46,106 nucleotides of DNA from an uncultured Lentisphaerota bacterium. Lineage in GTDB: Bacteria; Verrucomicrobiota; Kiritimatiellia; RFP12; UBA1067. A model generated the notes under the pieces. It worked only from the letters and a program-made list of their open reading frames with translations, made no database searches and had not been told where the DNA came from. The stretch covers positions 1 to 46,106 of the forward strand of contig ONRL01000024.1 of NCBI GenBank assembly GCA_900320225.1, in the 5' to 3' direction. The translations under genes and the position numbers were made by a program. Below, in pieces: positions 1 through 9,031 of the stretch (the first letter of the stretch is position 1; every line of letters begins with the position of its first letter).

Positions 1-1
1 C

Positions 2-184
2 GTCTCGCCCGACGGCGCGGCGATGAAGAACTCCCGCGCGATCATGCCGCGCTTCAAGGAACTCTGCGGCGGCGCGACCATCTGCCGCGACCTCAAGGGT
101 ATCGATACGGGCAAAGTTCTCTGTAGCTGCGAGAACTGTGTCCGCAACGCCGTCCGCGCCGCAGTGGAAGCGTTGACAGAATAG
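2..184 (+). CDS. C_GCAxxG_C_C-type redox protein, C-terminal end (partial)
   Basis: The 5' part lies outside the window; 60 codons remain and end at a TAG. The visible residues include a CGGATIC segment and, about 20 residues later, a CSCENCV cluster followed by a short helix, the arrangement at the end of the C_GCAxxG_C_C family (putative redox proteins that bind metal or an Fe-S cluster through conserved cysteines). The family's biochemical role is not settled. The stop is 20 bp before the first Wadjet start, and a TTGACA at 173-178 lies inside the last codons, so the next operon's promoter may overlap this gene. Family call is by motif only. Confidence 0.6.
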   Translation, partial: VSPDGAAMKNSRAIMPRFKELCGGATICRDLKGIDTGKVLCSCENCVRNAVRAAVEALTE

Positions 185-204
185 AAAAATCCGAACATTA
201 CATA

Positions 205-1747
205 ATGGAATATGGGCACATGAACATTAAGGTACAAACACAAGACGATGATTTGTTTTCGGCTGCGGCATACGACACTAGCCCTGTGCGGGTGCGTTCC
301 GATGCGCAGGTGCTGGCATCAGAGCTGATCGCGGGACGGACACTTTCCATCGGCAACGTCCTCGCGAGCGACAATGTGCCGTTCTATGTGGCCATCCTTT
401 CCGCCCTCGCCGACTTCCGTGCGGGGCACGAATTCGAGCCGTTGTTCGAAGACTTGCGGGATATCGTTCTCAGCGAATCTCCGTCTCAGCGCCAGATTGA
501 CGAATTCAACGCCGATTTGACGCAGCTTGAGGAATGGAAACTGGTCGAGCGCCGTATCGAGAAGATGCGTGTGAGGGGCTATCGTGACAACCGCAGGCGC
601 AAGTTCCGCTTTCGCATCTGCGACGACGCCGCTTCGCTCGTCGAATGGCTGCGCGCCCGTCGCGAGGAAGAGCTCAACCCGCGCGTCACTGCCACGGACA
701 ATCTCCTTGGCGCGCTGAAGTCCGCGCTTGCCGAGATTCAGCGCACGCTCAACCGCATGAAAGCTGGGGAGACCGATGTGAACGCGGCACGCGACGTGAT
801 GTACGGCATACAACGCGCGGACGACCTGACCGATGAGGTGGCGTCCAGCCTCCAGAAGCTCGACAAGCACCTCGACGATTTCACTCGTTCCGCATACGAC
901 ATCAAGGAGGCGCGCGATGTCATTGCGGAACTGTCAATCTTCCGCGACCGTTTCATGAACCGAATCGGCCGTCTTCGCCAGGAGATTGTCCCTGAGATCG
1001 ACAAACTGCGCGCGCCGCGCCAACTTGAGCGCCTTTCCCGCTGCGAGGTCGCGTTCCGCGAGGAGACTGGCAAGATGCGTCACATCGTAAGCGGACGCAT
1101 TCCCGCGCCGCGCGATGTCCTCGACATGCTCATGCGCTTCTACGGTACGGACGGCAAGCTGCAGGAACTGATGCGCCGCGTGTCGGATTCCGCGCGCAAC
1201 GTCTGGAAGAAGCTCAGCGCCCGCCTCCGCGAACTGGAACGCCGCAACAGGCGGCTGGAGGACGTCGGATGTCGTGCCGAGCGCATGGTTTCGCGCGCTT
1301 CTCCAGCCGGCGTCGATGTTCGGCGACATGCACATCTATCCGGGCGACAAGTCGCGTCCGCCGCAGCCGAATCTTTCCAAGGGCGGCGTCGTGGATCGGA
1401 TGAAAGCGTGGATTGACGAGCGGAGGGATCCGCCGGGTGCACCACGCGCGACGTCAATGGACGAGGCGAGGCTCCGCGATCTTGACGCCTGGCTTGCTAC
1501 GCGCGGACTCAAGCCGACAAAGCCAGGCGATAACGTTCCGCTTTCGTCCTGCCCGTTGGAAGAGGACGGAGATTTCCGCAAGGTCATCGAGCTTGCGCGG
1601 AGCGCGATCCTCGGAAACGGCGCGCGCGCGGCGCGAATCGGCGTGAAGGGGACCGTTCTCGCAGGCGTCGATGCGGAACTCCGACTGGACGGGCGCTGCC
1701 TTGAATTCGAGGAACTTGAACTTTCGTTGACAGGAGGGAAGAAATGA
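205..1747 (+). CDS. jetA: Wadjet protein JetA (MukF/MksF-like kleisin), frame broken
   Basis: JetA is the kleisin subunit of Wadjet, an SMC complex that extrudes and cleaves small circular plasmids. The N-terminal part is predicted winged-helix-like, with a basic stretch near residues 120-135, followed by long charged helices, as in MukF/MksF-type proteins. The reading frame changes once: 205 to about 1290 is in one frame and about 1262-1747 (AWFRALLQPASMFGDMH onward) in the next, giving about 513 aa if joined. A net extra base, or a deletion of 3n+2, near 1258-1290 would explain it. The start may be ATG 205 or ATG 220; neither has a clear Shine-Dalgarno. The stop overlaps the jetB start (ATGA). 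Identity rests mainly on position before JetB/C/D. It could be an inactivated gene or a sequencing error. Confidence 0.72.
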
Positions 1748-2427
1748 GTGTCAAAGAGTCAAAGCTCGAGGAAATCATGTCCGAAAGCGGACAGAACGAA
1801 CAGAAGGTGCAGAAGATTCTGAACATCCTTCTGGAGGCTCCGTACTTCTACCGAGACGACGACCTGTCGCTCTTCCTCTTCCTCTCGAAATACAAGCGGG
1901 CGTTTGCCGGATTCTTCAAGAAGTTCTACGGCTGGGAACTGATTGTCGAGTACAAGTGCGCGCGTCTCTACAAGCAGGTGTGGTACAACGAGAAGGTGAC
2001 GGAAGTGAACCGCGACATGTTCAACTTCACGAAACGCGACGAGTGCGTGGCGTTTCTTCTGCTGCTGGAGTTCTTTGAACGCGAGCTGCAGGAGCAGGCG
2101 GTCTCGACGGACGACAAGGAGAATCTTCGTTTCCTTTTCGGCTCGTTTCTCAATTTCGCGGGCGGCAGGTTTCGCGAGGTGTTCCCAGAGCGGACGGACT
2201 ACTACACCGACGAACAAGTGCGGCGGGTCGTCCGCGCCATCATGCCGACGCTCCTCAAGTACCGGTTCCTGCGCGAGCTGCCGCGTGGCGACGATGACGG
2301 CGAAGGCGGCGATACGATCTACGAATGTCTCCCCGCCCTCTGGCTCTACAAGGGTGAACGCCTTGCGACAAGCGTGACGGCAACGCCGGATGGAGATGTG
2401 AGCATCAAGAACGAGGAGGGCGAGTAA
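1744..2427 (+). CDS. jetB: Wadjet protein JetB (MukE/MksE-like)
   Basis: JetB is the KITE-type winged-helix subunit (DUF4194 in many systems) that binds the kleisin in Wadjet. The 227-aa product is mostly helical, aromatic-rich in the first 100 residues (YFYRDDD, LFLFLSKYKRAF) and acidic at the end, compatible with MukE/MksE proteins of this length. It starts inside the jetA stop (ATGA overlap) and ends 1 nt before jetC, so it is translationally coupled to both. No catalytic motif is expected and none is seen. The call rests on size, order and neighbours; sequence similarity within this family is low. Confidence 0.72.
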   Translation: MSVKESKLEEIMSESGQNEQKVQKILNILLEAPYFYRDDDLSLFLFLSKYKRAFAGFFKKFYGWELIVEYKCARLYKQVWYNEKVTEVNRDMFNFTKRDECVAFLLLLEFFERELQEQAVSTDDKENLRFLFGSFLNFAGGRFREVFPERTDYYTDEQVRRVVRAIMPTLLKYRFLRELPRGDDDGEGGDTIYECLPALWLYKGERLATSVTATPDGDVSIKNEEGE

Positions 2428-2428
2428 A

Positions 2429-5400
2429 ATGTCCGTCCGAAGAGATTCTTTCAGAATCGTCAAGATTCGCTTCGTGAATTTCCACAATCTGGGCACTGGT
2501 GTCGTTGATTTGCCGGGCGGCGGGCATCTGTTCCTGCTCGGGGACAACGGTTCTGGCAAGACAACGCTTCTTGACGCGATTCACTACGTTCTCTCCGCAG
2601 GCGACATCGAGTTCAATGCCGCCGCGCGCGTCGCCGGGGCGAAGAACGTCGGCGGACGCAAGGTGCAGGGCGTTGTGATGCGTTACAACGTCGAGGCGGG
2701 CGGCCCCATGAACAAGGACGGCGGCATAGCGTATGCAGCTCTTGAACTGGCGTCGGTGGAGACGGGCCGGACGGTGTCCATCTGCGTGGGACTTTCTGCG
2801 ACGAGCATGGACGTGGCCTACGACAGCTGGGGAGGTATGGCCGACGCGCCCGTTGCCGATCTGCCGCTGGCGGTTGAGGATGGCGATCGCTCCCGCGCCG
2901 CCTTCCGCGACGAGTTCGCGAAGCGGATAAAGGCACTCCCTGTTGGACACTACTTCGCGAAGATCGGACAGTACGCGACCGCCGTGGCGGAGCGTTTCTT
3001 CGACGATGCCGAAACATACCGCAACGTCTGCCGTATCCTGGCGATCGGCAAGGCGTACCGCGAAATCGCATCCAAGGCGGGAAATCTCAACGAGCTTTTC
3101 CGCCAGCTTCTCGAAGAGCCAAATCGCGAAACATTCACCAGTCTTGTCGATGGGCTTAGATCCATCGACGAGAGCCGCGACCGCCTCGATCGCATCGAGA
3201 CGCGGCTCGGATTCCTCCGCAAGCTGAAGCGCGGGCGCGACGCGCTGGTGCAAACGAAGGAGAACCTTGTCTGTGCGGCATGGAAGCGGGCGGACATCGA
3301 TTTCTCCGAGGCTGCTGCAAAGGAGCGCGAACTTGAGGAAGAGCGGACGAAAGTTGTTGCTGAAATCAATGTTGCCAACGGCGGCCTTGACGTCCTCAAG
3401 CGTGAACGCGACGCCCGGCAGGCGGAACTCCAGGACTTGAAGGCGAAGGACGCTTCCGGACTCCTTCAGCGCGAAAAGCAGCTCGCGCAGGAAGCCGCCG
3501 CGCTGGAAGGGGAGTGCCGTGCCAAGGATGACGCGCGAGCGCGTTGCTGAATCGCACCGCGCGCTTGCTGCAAGTGCTGCGAAACGTGCTGTGGAACTTC
3601 ATAGGCTCGGACAGGACGCGCCCGTTTCCGTCATGCCGCTTGTTTCCGCGCTTGATGCCGCCGCGAAAGCAGGCGCGCCGGAAGAATCGGCGTTGGAAAC
3701 GGATGCGGTACGCTCTGCGGTCGCGTTGGCCTGCGAAGACGCGGCTGGCGCTGTTCGTGCGTGTACGGACGAAGCCGCGAGGTCAGAGTCGGAGGTGTCT
3801 CGGATTGGGAAGGAGCTCGCGGCACTTGAGGCGCAGGCGGAACCGGAGCCGGAAGTCCCCGGTTTCGCAGTGGCGCGGACTGCCGTGGCGGAACGTCTCT
3901 TCAAGGCCGTCCCGCTCTATCTCCATGTTGAACCGCGCGCCGGGTTGAAGTCTGCGGAAATCGCCGCTTTCGAGCAGGTCGTTGGCGACGCGCTTCTCGG
4001 AACGTGGCTTGTGCCGCAGGACGAGGCGGACGCCGTGCGCATGGAGTTCTTCCGCAACCACCGGGAGCAGTCGATTTTCGTGCGGACGGAAGACTTCGAC
4101 GTGCCGTCAGAAACGGAATGGGTTGCGCGCTACATAGATGTCGCGGAATCGGACCCCGATGCGGTACTGGCGCTCAAGGCGGCGCTCGCGGCGCGCGGCG
4201 GACTGCGTGTCCTTGACGAGGTCGAGACGAAGGTGGTCGCGTTTCGCGGACGCGAGCAGCCGCTCGCCAACGTGAAACCGCGCCTTCTTGGAGCCAGACA
4301 GCGCCACGACGAACAGGCGCGGCGCGTTCGCATGAAGCGCGACGAGCTCTCCGCCGCCGAGAAGGCGCGCGATGCGGCGGCGCGGCGCGTGCGCGAGGCG
4401 GAATCGGCGCGCACGCATATGCGCGAAATCGCATCGACCGTGGATGGTCTGCGGACGTGGTGGCAGGAAGGACGCGAAAGGGTACGGCACCTCCGGCAGG
4501 AGCAGATGTTCCGCGAAGAGAACGCGGCAGGGGCGTCGAGGGTTGCAGAAGAAGCGCGCAACAGGCTCGCGCGAGCGAAAGAGCAGCTTGAGTCTGTCCG
4601 CCTCAAGATGGCGAACGAAGGCGTAAGCGCGGCGCTCGAAAGGCGTATCAGGTCTGTCGAGAACCGAATCCGCGAGATCGAGGAAAAGATCTCGTTTGTG
4701 GATCGTGACATCGGGGCTAAAAGCCAGCGGGTCGTGAATATCGACTTGGGGCTTGTCGCCTCGCGGGAACGCCAGCGGATTGTGGAGGCGAACCGTATCG
4801 CGGCGGAGAAACTGCTGCCCGGAATCGCTGCGCTTGCGCATGAACGTCTGGGCGAGGCAGGGAACTCGCGAGAGTCGCTTGCGGCGTTTGTCGAGGAGGC
4901 GAAGCGCAAGGAGACGGAAGGCGAGACCACGCTGCGGCGCGACATCTGCGAGCCGATTGGATTCGACTATGCGTTCCAGTTCGACGCGGCGGCGTGTTCG
5001 CTCGTCGATCAGCGCGGCGAGGCCATCGATGCGGTGCTGGAGAAGGAAAACGCGGACTACGAGGAGCAGAGGGGCGTCATCAACGAGCAGACGCAGCGGC
5101 TGTTCCGTGATATCTTCGTTTCCGAAGTCCTGCGCAAGCTCTACGAGGACGACCAGCGGCTCACGCAGCTTTCGGTGCGGGTGAATAGGATGCTGAAGGA
5201 TCGCTTCTTCGGTTCGAGTCGGTATTCGTTCGGGCTGAAGCCCGTGCCTGAATACGAATCGCTTCTGGCGCTTATACGCAAGTTCAGCGCATACGGTGCG
5301 GGCGAGGATGGCGAGGAGATTTCCGATTTCGTGGAGACCCACAAGGACGCGATCCTCTCGGCGCAGCCGGGCGAAATACCTGAGATGTTCGACTACCGCC

Positions 5401-5894
5401 ACTGGTACGAGTTCCAGCTGAAGATGGTGACGCGCGACAACGAGGGGAAGATCATCGACCGCTCTGTTAAGGCCGTCGGATCCGGCGGCGAGCAGGCCGT
5501 TCCGAACTACCTCTTGATCCTAACTGTTGCGGCGTTCCTCTATCAGGGGCGCTCGGGCAACCAGTCACTGCGGCTCCAACCGCTTCTCTTCGATGAGGCA
5601 TTTTACGGAATCGACGCGGCGCGGCGGGACCAACTCTTGGCTTTTGCGAACGACCTTGGACTCCAGCTTTTCGTGGCCTCTCCTGACCAGGATGGCGTGA
5701 AGAAGGAACTGCCGCGCACTACGTCGCTCTTCGTTGTCAAGGACGAAAAGTTCGACGTGCATCTCTATCACTACACACAGGACATTACAGCTAAGCAGGG
5801 AGACCTGTTCGCTGTGCCTGTACCGAACAGACCGGACACGCCGGAATTCACTTCTATTGACATGGACGCCAAGGGGGTAGGCGATGAGTCTTGA
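2429..5894 (+). CDS. jetC: Wadjet SMC-like ATPase JetC (MukB/MksB-like), frame broken
   Basis: JetC is the SMC motor of Wadjet. A Walker A motif GDNGSGKTT is at residues 38-46; the C-terminal part has the ABC signature GSGGEQA (about 5478-5500) and a Walker B LLFDEAF (about 5585-5605). Between them are two long charged coiled coils around a hinge-like globular segment (about 3860-4290). Joined length is about 1,150 aa, normal for the family. The frame shifts once in the first coiled-coil arm: the upstream frame stops at 3550 while the downstream frame runs from about 3530. One surplus base in the GCGCG run near 3531-3545 explains it and gives DDRERVAESH across the join. GAGGAGG at 2413-2419 is a strong ribosome site for ATG 2429. 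The downstream part could not make an ATPase alone because it lacks Walker A. Confidence 0.85.
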
Positions 5895-7056
5895 CGAGGA
5901 ACTGTGCGCAGACAGACGCATAAAGGGACTTGCGAGGAAACTCGTGCGGAGGATCAATGGTGAAGGACCATTGCCGCCCGAGATTGAGGTGCTTGCCACG
6001 TCCGAAGAGTGGGCGGTCATCCCCGATGTCGGGCGCATTCTTGGTGTCGCTGCCTATCAAAAGGGGCGCAAGGCCGTGTTCCGCATCCCGATTGAACGTC
6101 GCAATCCGTCCGAATGGGGTGACATTCGCGCAGTTTTTGCGACGAAGGTGACTGGTGACGATCCGATCGAAGAAGCTTTTCGCCGTGTACGGTTGACCGC
6201 CGGTGCAGATGTGGTCGAGACGTTAAAGGCAGATACGACAGTCGTGCGATTCCTGCGACGCGACAAAGGGGCAATTCGCGATTTCATCAGGATGCTCGAA
6301 TGGTCCGTTGGACGCATCGCGCATGATACGACAATATCGCCTGTTACACTTTCGCAGTTGGGGACCGACATCCTCGGCGATAGCAAATCTCTACGAGCGG
6401 GGGCACGGCGCAAGGTGCTCGAGCGGATTCTTTGTGCTGTTGTCGGGATGGACACGGATGAAAGTGGGCGAGAGGTATCTGCTCGGTTCGGTATTGAGGA
6501 GAATCCATTTACAAGCTTCGTGACGGTCTTCGCGCCGTTCTCCTTTACGCTCGACACGGGTGAGATGTTCCGATATCCAGGAGAGATGTTCCGCACGGGG
6601 CTCGCTGTGCAGTTGCCTCGCCAAACAGTCATGCGAATACGCGACGTGCGGTTTGACGTGGGCCACATCGTCACGAGCGAGAATGCCGCGCCTTTCGAAG
6701 CGCTTGTCCGCGATGGCGTGCCGTGCCTCTACACCGAGGGGTATCCCAATGCTGCTGTCATTCGACTGCTGGAGTTGTTCGCGGCGCAGGGGATGACGGT
6801 GGATCATGCCGGCGACGGAGACTTGGACGGCTTCCTCATCGCCGACAGAATTTCCAATGCGATCCGCGTCCAGCGTGTCATCGCTGACGAAGTCGCTGCT
6901 GACGAGATACTTCCGCGACGCCCGGTCTCGTCGCAGGCGCGAAGACGCTGGGAGGCACATCTCGCCACACACCTGGATTTCGCGCATGCTTCTTCGCTTC
7001 GTATTGCCATCGAACGGGGTTGGATTGAGCAAGAAAACATGTCGATTGATGGTTGA
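5884..7056 (+). CDS. jetD: Wadjet nuclease JetD (Toprim/TopoVI-A-like)
   Basis: JetD is the DNA-cleaving subunit of Wadjet, related to the A subunit of topoisomerase VI (DUF3322 + DUF2220). The 390-aa product ends with a Toprim fold: glutamate E266 in VTSENAAPF and the acidic motif GDGDLDG with D311, D313 and D315, the metal-binding residues needed for cleavage. The N-terminal two thirds are winged-helix-like. The start overlaps the end of jetC by 11 nt, preceded by AAGGGGGT, so translation is coupled. This gene is intact although jetA and jetC have frame breaks. It is the most specific marker that this operon is Wadjet rather than a housekeeping MukBEF/MksBEF set. Confidence 0.85.
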   Translation: MSLDEELCADRRIKGLARKLVRRINGEGPLPPEIEVLATSEEWAVIPDVGRILGVAAYQKGRKAVFRIPIERRNPSEWGDIRAVFATKVTGDDPIEEAFRRVRLTAGADVVETLKADTTVVRFLRRDKGAIRDFIRMLEWSVGRIAHDTTISPVTLSQLGTDILGDSKSLRAGARRKVLERILCAVVGMDTDESGREVSARFGIEENPFTSFVTVFAPFSFTLDTGEMFRYPGEMFRTGLAVQLPRQTVMRIRDVRFDVGHIVTSENAAPFEALVRDGVPCLYTEGYPNAAVIRLLELFAAQGMTVDHAGDGDLDGFLIADRISNAIRVQRVIADEVAADEILPRRPVSSQARRRWEAHLATHLDFAHASSLRIAIERGWIEQENMSIDG

Positions 7057-7096
7057 TTATCCGTGTGGGGTTAGGCCATGTTGTGCACTGTTCTGC

Positions 7097-7144
7097 CTAG
7101 AATAGTGCAGAAAAGGACTTCTAGAATAGTGCAAAAATGGACAT
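7097..7144. repeat. Two-copy 24-bp tandem repeat
   Basis: Copies at 7097-7120 and 7121-7144 begin CTAGAATAGTGCA and match at 21 of 24 bases. The opening resembles that of the 33-bp repeat downstream (CTAGGAATCGTG), so both may derive from one element. No function is evident. Confidence 0.8.
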
Positions 7145-7148
7145 AAAG

Positions 7149-7232
7149 ATGATGAACCCGTTCAAGCACGAATGCGTTGTGAACGGGGATGATTTCGAAT
7201 GGGGTGCCAAGCAGGATAATGAGTCAAATTGA
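7149..7232 (+). pseudogene. Fragment of an AAA-family ATPase, N-terminus only
   Basis: The reading frame starts MMNPFKHECVVNGDDFEWG and stops after 27 residues. An NPF-x-G/V-V-x-G-x-x-F opening is typical of AAA ATPases of the prokaryotic 'MNPF...VV.G' type, just before their P-loop region, which is absent here. The open frame runs into the left arm of the inverted repeat at 7223. This looks like a decayed gene start, but the similarity covers few residues. Confidence 0.45.
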
Positions 7233-7256
7233 TGGCGATTTCTGGATCAATTTGAC
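7223..7256. repeat. Perfect 11-bp inverted repeat
   Basis: Arms GTCAAATTGAT (7223-7233) and ATCAATTTGAC (7246-7256) are exact complements around a 12-nt loop. No T-run follows on either strand, so it is not a standard terminator. It interrupts the ATPase fragment. It could be a mobile-element terminus, a recombination site or an operator. Confidence 0.8.
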
Positions 7257-7271
7257 ATGCATTGTGCAAAA

Positions 7272-7337
7272 TCGGCTTGCAAGGAGTCTAGGAATCGTGT
7301 AAATTCGGCTTGCGAGGGGTCTAGGAATCGTGAAACA
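7272..7337. repeat. Two-copy 33-bp tandem repeat
   Basis: Units at 7272-7304 and 7305-7337 share TCGGCTTGC and CTAGGAATCGTG in the same positions. The second unit and part of the first lie within the 56-bp sequence repeated at 8872-8927. Confidence 0.8.
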
Positions 7338-7343
7338 TTCGCC
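7288..7343. repeat. 56-bp direct repeat, left copy
   Basis: The 56 bases are identical to 8872-8927 and in the same orientation. The two copies bracket the ATPase gene 7402-8733. Each copy contains CTAGGAATCGTG twice. Identity over 56 bp outside coding sequence implies a recent duplication or recombination. Confidence 0.9.
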
Positions 7344-7386
7344 TACATGCCAGTCTGCATGACTCCTTGGCTTACTGGTGTGAGCC

Positions 7387-7416
7387 CTGCGTAGCGGGTA
7401 GCTACAGCGTTTCCAG
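7387..7416. repeat. 30-bp repeat covering the ATPase stop codon, left copy
   Basis: This segment matches 9032-9061 with two mismatches. Here it includes the last four codons and TAG of the ATPase gene (LETL-stop on the minus strand). The matching copy at 9032 is therefore probably the 3' remnant of a second ATPase gene. Confidence 0.8.
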
Positions 7417-8733
7417 CGAGCGGGGGTCGAGAAGGAATGGCACGATGCCCATGAAGGTGATGCCGTTCTTGTCGGTCCAGGGCTTTTCGTAGGGGTTGCC
7501 GGTCACGACTACTTTCCTGAAGTTGTCGCCGATGTGGCGGAGCGAGAATGTTTCCTGATCGCGCTTCTCGTTGTCGGGGATGTCCCAGGCGGACTGAATG
7601 TAAAAGCGCATGTCGCCCTTGTTTACGACAAAATCGACTTCGTAGCGTTTGCGGCAACGCTTGCCGTCGATGGTTGCGAACATTTCTACGGCGCCGACGT
7701 CCACCGCGTAGTCTCGGCGGATGAGTTCGTTGTAGATGACGTTCTCCATGAGGTGCGTGTTTTCGTCCTGACGGAAGTTGAGCCGCGAATTGCGGATGCC
7801 GGTATCGACGGCATAGTACTTGGAAGGGTAGTCGAGATAACGGTTCCCTCGCAAATCGAAGAGGCGCGCATTTTGGATGAGGAAGGCCGATTCAAGGTAG
7901 CCAAGATATTTGCGAATGGTCGTTTCGTTGCAGGAAAGCTTCCCGGTGGAGTTGATAGCGTTGCTGAGCTTCGTGGGATTGGAAAGGCAGCCAATGTTGC
8001 TCATGGCCGTGTCGGCTACGATTTCAAGCAGGGTGTCGTTCTTGAGGCTGTACCGCTGGATGATGTCGCGGAGGTAGATGGTCGCGTTGAGGTTGTCAAG
8101 ATAGCGACGCTTTTCGGATTCGGTTTCAAGAAGGGTGCATTCGGGGAGTCCGCCGAAAGTGAGGTAGGCGTCGCGGATCTGGAAAAAATCCCGTGCATTG
8201 GGCATTGTTTCGGCGAACTCTGCGAGCGAAAGCGGGGATACCGTGATGGTCTCGCCGCGTCCTCGGAACTCCGTGGCTACATCTTTCGAGAGCAGATCGG
8301 CGTTGGATCCGGTGACGTATGTGGAGACGTTCTTCCGCTTGAGAAGCCCATTGAGAACATGGTAGAAGGTGATGTAGGCTTTTTTGCGGTCTTCTGGGCG
8401 CAGGCGCGAGAGATCGGTGCCTTCAGGCAGTATAGGTTCCGCATGTTGGATTTCATCGATGAGTACGAAACAGGGAGCGTCATCAGCGGGAAGTCGTGCA
8501 CGGATTTCTTTGCCGAGGGTGATTGCATCTCGGCAGAAAAGAAATTCATCCGATTCAAGGTCGATTTCAACAATATGGTCTGTGGGAACGCCACTGTCAA
8601 ACAGATGTTGCTTGAAAAGATTAAAGAGAAGAAAACTCTTACCACAACGCCTCATTCCAACTAGAATCTTGATGAGATTGTGGTTCTTTGCTCTTATGAG
8701 CTTGTTCAGAAGTATGTCTCGTTTGATGATCAT
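7402..8733 (-). CDS. AAA_14/DUF4143 ATPase
   Basis: The 443-aa protein has an N-terminal AAA_14 P-loop domain with Walker A GMRRCGKS (about residues 27-34) and Walker B CFVLIDEIQ, an arginine-rich middle (YVTGSNADLLS), and a C-terminal DUF4143 domain with a restriction-endonuclease-like KRYEVDFVV segment. Such proteins are abundant in host-associated anaerobes; their role is not established. Start: ATG at 8733 is preferred because GGAGA lies 8 nt before it and the best promoter has its -10 at 8769-8774; an ATG at 8778 would be upstream of that promoter. The gene is isolated, opposite to its neighbours, and bracketed by direct repeats and ATPase relics, suggesting horizontal mobility. Confidence 0.85.
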   Translation of the reverse strand: MIIKRDILLNKLIRAKNHNLIKILVGMRRCGKSFLLFNLFKQHLFDSGVPTDHIVEIDLESDEFLFCRDAITLGKEIRARLPADDAPCFVLIDEIQHAEPILPEGTDLSRLRPEDRKKAYITFYHVLNGLLKRKNVSTYVTGSNADLLSKDVATEFRGRGETITVSPLSLAEFAETMPNARDFFQIRDAYLTFGGLPECTLLETESEKRRYLDNLNATIYLRDIIQRYSLKNDTLLEIVADTAMSNIGCLSNPTKLSNAINSTGKLSCNETTIRKYLGYLESAFLIQNARLFDLRGNRYLDYPSKYYAVDTGIRNSRLNFRQDENTHLMENVIYNELIRRDYAVDVGAVEMFATIDGKRCRKRYEVDFVVNKGDMRFYIQSAWDIPDNEKRDQETFSLRHIGDNFRKVVVTGNPYEKPWTDKNGITFMGIVPFLLDPRSLETL

Positions 8734-8749
8734 CGTCAAGTCTCCGCTT

Positions 8750-8840
8750 TGAAGTTCAAAACGGGAATAGTGTACCATAGCGCCTCGTTCCAGTCAATGG
8801 CTGTTTTGAACTTTTGTGCTGCCGCACGGAAGTTCAAAGC
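8750..8840 (-). promoter_or_regulatory. Promoter of the ATPase gene with flanking GTTTTGAAC boxes
   Basis: On the minus strand TTGACT (8797-8792) and TACACT (8774-8769) are 17 bp apart. A GTTTTGAAC/GTTCAAAAC inverted pair (8803-8811 and 8754-8762) brackets the promoter exactly, and a third related AGTTCAAAG lies at about 8831-8839. The symmetry suggests a repressor or autoregulatory site; the regulator is unknown. Confidence 0.55.
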
Positions 8841-8871
8841 AGAAGCGGGTGGGCGAATGTTTTTGAGGGGG

Positions 8872-8927
8872 CTAGGAATCGTGTAAATTCGGCTTGCGAG
8901 GGGTCTAGGAATCGTGAAACATTCGCC
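8872..8927. repeat. 56-bp direct repeat, right copy
   Basis: Identical to 7288-7343. It lies upstream of the ATPase promoter, whereas the left copy is downstream of its stop codon, so a 1,584-bp segment separates equivalent points of the two copies. Confidence 0.9.
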
Positions 8928-8942
8928 GTAGTACCGTAAAAG

Positions 8943-9031
8943 ATGTACGACTACACGACGCCGTCCCTCGATAAATTCAGGCGGAAGTTCGGTCAGTCCA
9001 TATGCGCAGCGTACATCGTCCATCCAGGCGA
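8943..9031 (+). pseudogene. Fragment of a DUF4143-type ATPase, C-terminus
   Basis: Translation gives DYTTPSLDKFRRKFGQSI then CAAYIVHPGD. This resembles the last 30 residues of many DUF4143 ATPases (YTTPSLDRFR, then a Y-V-H-x-K-D strand). The rest of the gene is missing and the sequence changes abruptly at 9032 into the 30-bp repeat. The open frame continues to 9272 but without family character. It is of a different subtype and strand from the intact ATPase at 7402. Confidence 0.5.

Larger units (their letters stand above)
7057..7401. other. Repeat-rich intergenic patch between jetD and the ATPase gene
   Basis: This 345-bp stretch has no intact gene. It contains, in order, a 24-bp tandem repeat (7097-7144), a 28-codon fragment resembling the start of an AAA ATPase (7149-7232), a perfect inverted repeat (7223-7256), a 33-bp tandem repeat (7272-7337) and one copy of a 56-bp direct repeat (7288-7343). 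It is visibly less GC-rich than the coding DNA around it. Confidence 0.8.

Noticed and set aside
173-203. Strong promoter for the Wadjet operon from TTGACA at 173-178
   Set aside because: No -10 box fits at 16-18 bp; the nearest AT-rich candidates need 19-22 bp, so only the -35 half is convincing.
4107-5402. 431-aa open frame antisense to jetC
   Set aside because: Composition of a shadow frame; the sense frame has SMC coiled coils and signature motif.
3519-5894. A separate 791-aa protein starting at ATG 3519
   Set aside because: It begins inside the first coiled-coil arm, lacks Walker A and has no ribosome site; it is the second part of jetC after a frame break.
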